Of a stretch of 5,164 nucleotides of DNA, positions 5,050 to 5,164 are shown one piece after another (the stretch's first letter is position 1; the number at the start of each line of letters is the position of its first letter). The stretch spans positions 1 to 5,164 of the forward strand of contig QQUK01000362.1 of NCBI GenBank assembly GCA_008501655.1, read 5' to 3'. The notes under the pieces are model-generated. The model was not told the DNA's origin and did not search any database. It saw only the letters and a program-made list of their open reading frames with translations. The position numbers and the translations under genes are program-made. This stretch comes from Calditrichota bacterium (GTDB lineage: Bacteria > Zixibacteria > MSB-5A5 > GN15 > FEB-12).

Positions 5050-5164
5050 TCAATTATTCAAATCGATATTATGCTTTTTTATTATTGCATTTATATCTGT
5101 ACTATCTGAAATCTTTGTAAAGTACAAATTTTCATCTTCCGAAACACATATCTGTAGAGTACCA
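5050..5164 (-). CDS. C-terminal end of an unidentified gene entering from the right edge
   Basis: A minus-strand frame is open from the window edge for 37 codons to TGA at 5050-5052. It encodes VSEDENLYFTKISDSTDIN and then AIIKKHNIDLNN. The residue mix is that of a soluble acidic protein tail. The stop lies two bases before the Rhs-like fragment. In orphan Rhs arrays that is the place of an immunity gene, but no family is recognised and only the tail is seen. Confidence 0.5.
   Translation of the reverse strand, partial: GTLQICVSEDENLYFTKISDSTDINAIIKKHNIDLNN

Noticed and set aside
4844..5053. Minus-strand ORF of 69 codons
   Set aside because: It has no ATG start, crosses REP copy 2 in full, and uses a different frame from the Rhs-like fragment. 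The translation shows no convincing domain.

Overview
The window is an AT-rich piece of a Gram-negative genome, most likely from the FCB group (Bacteroidota, Ignavibacteriota or a relative). This rests on three things. The histidine kinase has the NMTHELKTP H-box and the response regulator the long-winged OmpR form typical of the Bacteroidota RprX/RprY family. There is a possible fragment of a Bacteroidota-style Rhs core. Shine-Dalgarno sequences are clear before several genes, which fits Ignavibacteria-like lineages better than Bacteroidales. This is inference from family resemblance; no rRNA or marker gene is present.

Left part (1-1679, minus strand): a two-gene operon for exported proteins. 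The first gene (1679 to 906) encodes a secreted protein with two PDZ-like domains and no protease domain. One base after its stop begins the second gene (904 to the left edge, incomplete). It encodes a secreted protein with a helical hairpin like that of periplasmic adaptor proteins, followed by beta-rich NEW3-like domains. The rest of the operon lies outside the window.

Centre (1680-1824): a divergent control region. It holds three near-perfect in-phase 10-bp direct repeats (TGTTARGAAA), plus a fourth weaker copy, between candidate promoters for the two divergent operons. This is the architecture of an OmpR/PhoB-family operator.

Right-centre (1825-4148, plus strand): a complete two-component system, a membrane histidine kinase with a large periplasmic sensor and an OmpR-family response regulator whose start overlaps the kinase stop by 4 nt. 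The likely logic is that the kinase senses an envelope condition and phosphorylates the regulator. The regulator then binds the tandem repeats to control its own operon and the divergent PDZ/adaptor operon.

Right end (4149-5164, minus strand): a decayed accessory region. It contains a small lipoprotein gene broken by an apparent one-base loss in a run of four G, two related REP-like palindromes in opposite orientation, a 16-bp inverted repeat enclosing the lipoprotein gene, a short stretch that reads like an Rhs core seam (DTPYKFTGK), and the C-terminal 37 residues of another gene entering from the right edge. Taken together these suggest the remains of orphan Rhs toxin/immunity cassettes, but that reading is tentative.
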